DNA of 7,707 bases from Sulfurovum sp. (lineage in GTDB: Bacteria; Campylobacterota; Campylobacteria; Campylobacterales; Sulfurovaceae). Both the position numbers and the translations under genes were made by a program. Shown here in pieces: positions 4,863 to 7,707 of the stretch. The stretch spans positions 1 through 7,707 of the forward strand of contig DYMW01000071.1 of the NCBI GenBank assembly GCA_020721385.1, given 5' to 3'. How positions within the stretch are numbered: position 1 is the stretch's first letter; every line of letters begins with the position of its first letter. Under the pieces are notes generated by a model. The model worked only from the letters and a program-made list of their open reading frames with translations. It was not told the origin of the DNA and searched no databases.

Positions 4863-5288
4863 TTAATTAAAAGATAAAAAGTAGGCTTTTTCTAAACCAT
4901 ATAATTGATAACGTATTTGTTTAAAGAGTTCAGAGAGTTCAATATTTTGAAGTTTAAAGCTCTCTTCAAGGACACGTGAAGACTCTTGGGTTCTTGAAAA
5001 ATTTGCTATGACTAAGTCATTTAAATTACTTCTAGTTAATTCACTTTTTGTAGATTGTTTTTGTGTATCTCCCTCTATATTTCTATATTGAAGTCGATTG
5101 ATAGAGTAAGCACTTTGAAGTTGATGACGTAAAGTTTTTATTTGAGGAGTAAGTTGTGTGTCATTATGAATGTATCGACATATATCCTCTATAACACGAA
5201 GACCCTCTTTGAGTCGATTAAGATTGGCATCAATAAGGCGTTCAATCTTTGGAGAAATTTCCTCCAAAGATTGATGATTGTTAATCAT
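4863..5288 (-). CDS. thiD2: Stand-alone ThiD2-family HMP-phosphate kinase
   Basis: The 141-residue protein matches the ThiD2 domain, usually met as an N-terminal extension fused to thiamin-phosphate synthase ThiE and also known alone at about 130 residues. Such proteins phosphorylate hydroxymethylpyrimidine monophosphate but not free hydroxymethylpyrimidine. The diagnostic stretch RLIDANLNRLKEGLRVIED is at 17-35, followed by CRYI and IKTLRHQL (50-57). The second block DLVIANFSRTQESSRVLEES is at 91-110, then IRYQLYGLEKAYF (125-137). The pattern A-N-x-x-R-x-x-E-x-x-R-V occurs twice, 74 residues apart. No ThiE domain follows; automatic annotation as 'thiamine-phosphate pyrophosphorylase' would mislead. 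The ATG at 5288 is chosen; a GTG one codon earlier (5291) is also possible. The start overlaps the end of the BI-1 gene by eight bases, implying translational coupling. Confidence 0.82.
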   Translation of the reverse strand: MINNHQSLEEISPKIERLIDANLNRLKEGLRVIEDICRYIHNDTQLTPQIKTLRHQLQSAYSINRLQYRNIEGDTQKQSTKSELTRSNLNDLVIANFSRTQESSRVLEESFKLQNIELSELFKQIRYQLYGLEKAYFLSFN

Positions 5289-5976
5289 CACCCATAATAC
5301 CTAAAAGTTGTAAAATTGATGTAAACATATTGAAAAAGTCTAAGAACAATGATACAGCAGCATCTACAGGAGACTCATAGGCACCATTGGCAATATTTTG
5401 TGTGTCATAGATGGTAAAGATTGAAAAAAGCAATAAAATACCCGCTGTAACAATCACGTGAAGCATTGGACTTTTTAATATAAAAATATTAACCAAAGAT
5501 GCAACAATAATAATCATCATGGTAATGAACAAAGGTTTTCCCCAGCTTGAAAAGTCACTTTTAGAATTAATCGCAAAAAGACTTAATGCACCAAAGAGTA
5601 CTGAAGTCATTAAAAATGCATTACCAATCAGTATACCATTTCCCGCACCAATCACCATTGCTAAAAGAGGAACAAGCATAACACCCATTACAAATGTAAA
5701 AACAAAAAGTGCTGTTAAGTGTAGGATTGGATTTTTTCTTGTTATGTTAAATCCAAAGAAAGCCATAAGCAATACAAATCCAAAGAGAAACCATTTAAAT
5801 TGTGTAATAACTTCTACATAAGGCATGGTTAAATATGCACCCATTGCCGACGATATCATACTTGCACCAAGCAGTTGATATGTTTGTTTCATAAATGTAA
5901 CTGAAGCACCTTCTGTTGCTTGTATGTATCCTGTATCTATTGTACTATTGTTGTAGTCTCTATCATAAAGAGCCAT
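5281..5976 (-). CDS. Bax inhibitor-1/YccA family membrane protein
   Basis: This 231-residue integral inner-membrane protein has a polar N-terminus of about 30 residues and then about seven hydrophobic segments, at roughly 33-51, 59-77, 84-107, 113-136, 148-167, 171-190 and 205-227. That is the TMBIM/BI-1 topology. Asp191 (FTIYDTQNI) and Asp213 (FLDFFN) lie in the last two segments. They match the paired aspartates that act as a pH sensor in the calcium-leak relative YetJ, although their spacing here is 22 residues. Bacterial members are implicated in cation leak or quality control of membrane proteins; which applies here cannot be told. GAAAGGA lies seven bases before the ATG at 5976, and the presumed -10 lies in a palindrome at 5996-6015. 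It is the first gene of a two-gene unit with thiD2. Confidence 0.9.
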   Translation of the reverse strand: MALYDRDYNNSTIDTGYIQATEGASVTFMKQTYQLLGASMISSAMGAYLTMPYVEVITQFKWFLFGFVLLMAFFGFNITRKNPILHLTALFVFTFVMGVMLVPLLAMVIGAGNGILIGNAFLMTSVLFGALSLFAINSKSDFSSWGKPLFITMMIIIVASLVNIFILKSPMLHVIVTAGILLLFSIFTIYDTQNIANGAYESPVDAAVSLFLDFFNMFTSILQLLGIMGDD

Positions 5977-5995
5977 GAATATATCCTTTCATTAT

Positions 5996-6015
5996 TAGAC
6001 TTTTTATAAAGTCTA
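5996..6015 (-). promoter_or_regulatory. Palindrome over the presumed -10 of the BI-1 gene
   Basis: TAGACTTT (5996-6003) and AAAGTCTA (6008-6015) are perfect eight-base inverted copies around four bases. On the minus strand the centre reads TATAAA (6007 to 6002), a plausible -10 that would give a leader of about 20 bases including the AAAGGA ribosome site. It may be a repressor operator overlapping the promoter or, if transcribed from further upstream, a 5' hairpin. Confidence 0.4.
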
Positions 6016-6086
6016 TAAATTTATGTTTCAAGTATATTAAGTTGATGTTTAAAAGAAGTTGAATAGAAGAGTTGTTCGGATTTATT

Positions 6087-6114
6087 TTAGAAGAGAGTAT
6101 TAACTCTCTTCTAA
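6087..6114 (-). terminator. Strong stem-loop after the repeat-protein gene
   Basis: TTAGAAGAGAGT (6087-6098) and ACTCTCTTCTAA (6103-6114) form a perfect 12-base stem with a four-base loop. On the minus strand it begins 17 bases after the stop codon of the 461-residue gene. No T-run follows (the next bases are AAATAAATCC), so it is not a textbook intrinsic terminator; it may protect or define the mRNA 3' end, or terminate without a U-tract. Confidence 0.5.
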
Positions 6115-6131
6115 GTAAATGAAATAATCTA

Positions 6132-7517
6132 TTAATATAGACCTAAAGATTCCATTGTAGCAACAGATAGTCCAGCAACAGGAAGACCTTTAGCTTTTTG
6201 ATATGCTCTTGTAGCAGCTTTTGAAGATGCACCCCAAATACCATCAATTGGACCATTGTAGTATCCAGCATCTTTTAATGCTTCTTGAACTCTACCAATG
6301 GTAGTTTGTGTCATATTTTGTTTACAAACAATTGGTATCCATTTAGCATAACCTTCTGAAACTTTTTGTTTTTTCTCAATAGTTTTGTAAGTTTCAGGAA
6401 TTGCAATTCTTCTTTCACTAGCTTCTTGAATAACTTTTTTAATCTGTACAGTTTTGTATTGTGCAGGTGTTTTAACCGTTTGTGTAGCAGCTGGTTTCGC
6501 AACAACTTGTTTAGAAACTTTACCATACACAGCTGGTGTTTCAGTTAAACAAATTTGATTTCCTGTTTTTGAACTAGCAGGAAGTGTTTGATCATTCATT
6601 GGACGCCAAGTATATTTACCATCAGCAACTTTGTTAGTATGTGTAACCGTTTTATAGGTTGCAGGAACTGGAATACTTCTGCTTGATGCAGGTTGAACCA
6701 ATTCTTGGACTTCAACAGTTTTATATTGAGCAGGTGTGGTTACTTTTCTAGTAGCTACTGGTTTAGCAACAACTTTTTTCTCAACAATTTTATAAGTAGC
6801 TGGAATTTCTACCAAACATACAACTTCAGCTTGATTACATCCTCTATCACCACATTTTGTTTTTTTCCATTCGGTTCTTGCAGGAGCCGTTTGTACTTTT
6901 TCTTTAACCATTTTATATTCAGCAGGAACTTCTACAAGTTTACTGGTTTCAGGAGCAACAAGAATTCTTTTTGTTACAGTTTTGTATTGAGCAGGAACAG
7001 CTTGAACTTTTTCACTTGCTTCTGAAGCCAATACTCTTTCTGTGATTTCTTGATATTTTGCTGGAATATAATGTTCATTATAACATGTACCTGGTCTTGT
7101 TGCATCTAAAGGCATACCATCTTCTCTTGCTGCATTTAAAAGTGCTTTAGAAGCTTCAGGCGACTTGTTGTCTAATCGTGTTCTCCATATCGTTTGTGCT
7201 GGAGATTTTAATACTTTTTCATATACAGTTTTATATTGAGCTGGTGCAGCAATAACTCTTTCAGTGCCATCACTTACTTTTATTTTTTCTGTTCCCCAAC
7301 CATATTTTGCAGGAATTACTTCTACTTTTTCACTTGCTTCACTTGCCAATACTCTCTCAGTGGTTGTAGTATATTTAGCAGGAAAAAAAGCTTTTGTAAA
7401 ACATTGTCCTGGTTTCGCTGGTGGTAAATCATCACCATCGATTGCTGATTGTGCATTTGCAACACTCATTACTGCAGCAGCAACCAATGATAGTCTAAGT
7501 GTATCTTTTATTGTCAT
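6132..7517 (-). CDS. Exported 23-residue-repeat protein with C-terminal peptidoglycan-binding domain
   Basis: The 461-residue protein begins with a Sec signal peptide (LRLSLVAAAVMSVANA, probable cut after Ala22). Residues 46-393 consist of twelve units of the type P-A-x-Y-K-T-V with Pro at 46, 69, 92; 152, 175, 198; 239, 262, 285; and 328, 351, 374. Within each of the four triplets the spacing is exactly 23. Trp111, 217, 304 and 393 each lie 19 residues after the third Pro. Seven cysteines (39, 145, 222, 227, 234, 323, 398) all lie in linkers. Residues about 404-461 are a PG_binding_1 domain (VQEALKDAGYYNGPIDGIWG, then AYQKAKGLPVAG), which should anchor it to the cell wall. No catalytic domain is seen. 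A structural or scaffold role in the periplasm is inferred. AGGAGAATGTT precedes the ATG. It is probably transcribed alone. Confidence 0.85.
   Translation of the reverse strand: MTIKDTLRLSLVAAAVMSVANAQSAIDGDDLPPAKPGQCFTKAFFPAKYTTTTERVLASEASEKVEVIPAKYGWGTEKIKVSDGTERVIAAPAQYKTVYEKVLKSPAQTIWRTRLDNKSPEASKALLNAAREDGMPLDATRPGTCYNEHYIPAKYQEITERVLASEASEKVQAVPAQYKTVTKRILVAPETSKLVEVPAEYKMVKEKVQTAPARTEWKKTKCGDRGCNQAEVVCLVEIPATYKIVEKKVVAKPVATRKVTTPAQYKTVEVQELVQPASSRSIPVPATYKTVTHTNKVADGKYTWRPMNDQTLPASSKTGNQICLTETPAVYGKVSKQVVAKPAATQTVKTPAQYKTVQIKKVIQEASERRIAIPETYKTIEKKQKVSEGYAKWIPIVCKQNMTQTTIGRVQEALKDAGYYNGPIDGIWGASSKAATRAYQKAKGLPVAGLSVATMESLGLY
6135..6308 (-). other. Region encoding the PG_binding_1 domain of the repeat protein
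   Basis: Residues 404-461 follow the three-helix peptidoglycan-binding pattern, with 'IGRVQEALKDAGYYNGPIDG', then 'WGASSKAATRAYQKAKGLP' and a final 'TMESLGL'. It ends at the C-terminus of the protein, the usual place in cell-wall-anchored proteins. Confidence 0.85.
6339..7382 (-). repeat. Coding repeat array: twelve units of 23 codons in four triplets
   Basis: This stretch encodes residues 46-393 of the secreted protein. Unit starts are 69 bases apart within a triplet, and triplet starts are 106, 87 and 89 residues apart. Units one and two of the first two triplets are closest in sequence (TERVLASEASEKV occurs at 53-65 and 159-171), as are the third and fourth triplets (KVVAKP..T and KQVVAKP..T). 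This suggests duplication of whole triplets. The third repeats are less regular after P-A-x-Y. Confidence 0.85.
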
Positions 7518-7560
7518 AACATTCTCCTATGTATTTATATGCAAAATTAACGCATTGGTA

Positions 7561-7566
7561 ATTATA
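7561..7566 (-). promoter_or_regulatory. -10 box of the repeat-protein gene
   Basis: The minus strand reads TATAAT at 7566-7561, 43 bases before the ATG at 7517. This gives a leader of about 37 bases that ends in the AGGAG ribosome site. There is no TGN extension and no clear -35. Upstream of it (7567-7707) the DNA is very AT-rich with no supported gene. Confidence 0.5.
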
Positions 7567-7707
7567 AATAAGTTTACCTCACGCTTAGCTTAAAACAAAA
7601 AATAATATAAAAAATAATTTTATAATAATAAGTAAGATGAAATATTGTTTTTTATAAAAGTAAAATTAATTTATAGCTTTTATAGTTATTCTATATTGTA
7701 AATTTAT

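Noticed and set aside
3189..5821. Plus-strand frames at 3189-3452 and 5519-5821
   Set aside because: They lie wholly inside frr and the BI-1 gene on the other strand, which are clearly the coding strand. No start signals are seen.
6135..7517. A CRISPR array or DNA-level tandem repeat suggested by regular 69-base spacing
   Set aside because: The period is conserved at protein level only. DNA copies differ, lie in one long open frame and have no identical repeat/spacer structure.
6366..7593. Several open frames opposite or out of phase with the repeat-protein gene (for example 6693-7025 and 7264-7593 on the plus strand, 6311-6526 on the minus strand)
   Set aside because: They arise from the repetitive, biased codon use of the 461-residue gene. 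They are rich in Phe/Ser/Asn or Lys/Leu, have no ribosome sites and resemble no proteins.
7600..7707. A further promoter and start of a plus-strand gene at the window end (TATAAT at 7621, ATG at 7637)
   Set aside because: The frame from that ATG stops after six codons, and such AT-rich DNA yields -10-like words by chance.

Overview
The window is AT-rich DNA (coding and intergenic), most likely from a member of the Campylobacterota (Arcobacter/Sulfurimonas-like). The evidence is the secG-frr-pyrE gene order, which is well known in that group, the low GC, short 5' leaders, and promoters made of an extended -10 without a recognisable -35. The taxon is inferred from gene content; no marker gene settles it.

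Layout. Positions 1-74 hold the 3' end of a plus-strand gene. A plus-strand VOC (glyoxalase-fold) gene at 160-579 converges on a minus-strand ywbE-family gene at 585-779. Positions 780-1156 form the only long gene-poor stretch; it holds an imperfect inverted repeat, a doubtful 45-codon reading frame and a promoter. A plus-strand lipoprotein gene of unknown function (1157-1573) converges on a minus-strand glycine-zipper/OmpA-domain lipoprotein gene (1586-2320). Next come pyrE (2437-3045), frr (3050-3607) and secG (3745-4056), all on the minus strand. They are divergent from bioC (4153-4857, plus) across a short intergenic region with a perfect palindrome carrying both -10 hexamers. Then follow a stand-alone thiD2-type gene (4863-5288, minus) overlapping an upstream BI-1/YccA membrane-protein gene (5281-5976, minus), and a 461-residue secreted protein with a peptidoglycan-binding domain (6132-7517, minus). 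Positions 7567-7707 are very AT-rich and show no supported gene.

Functionally this is mostly core housekeeping: pyrimidine synthesis (PyrE), ribosome recycling (Frr), protein export (SecG), biotin precursor synthesis (BioC) and thiamin pyrimidine activation (ThiD2). Three envelope proteins are added: two lipoproteins and the repeat protein.

The most notable item is the 461-residue protein. It contains twelve units starting with proline and spaced exactly 23 residues, arranged as four triplets. Each triplet has a tryptophan exactly 19 residues after its third proline and a cysteine just before its first proline. Other items are the palindromic overlapping secG/bioC promoter, a palindrome over the presumed -10 of the BI-1 gene, a TATGCTATA extended -10 word shared by three promoters, and the internally duplicated stand-alone ThiD2. 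I see no CRISPR array, transposase, tRNA or rRNA, and nothing here resembles a defence system.
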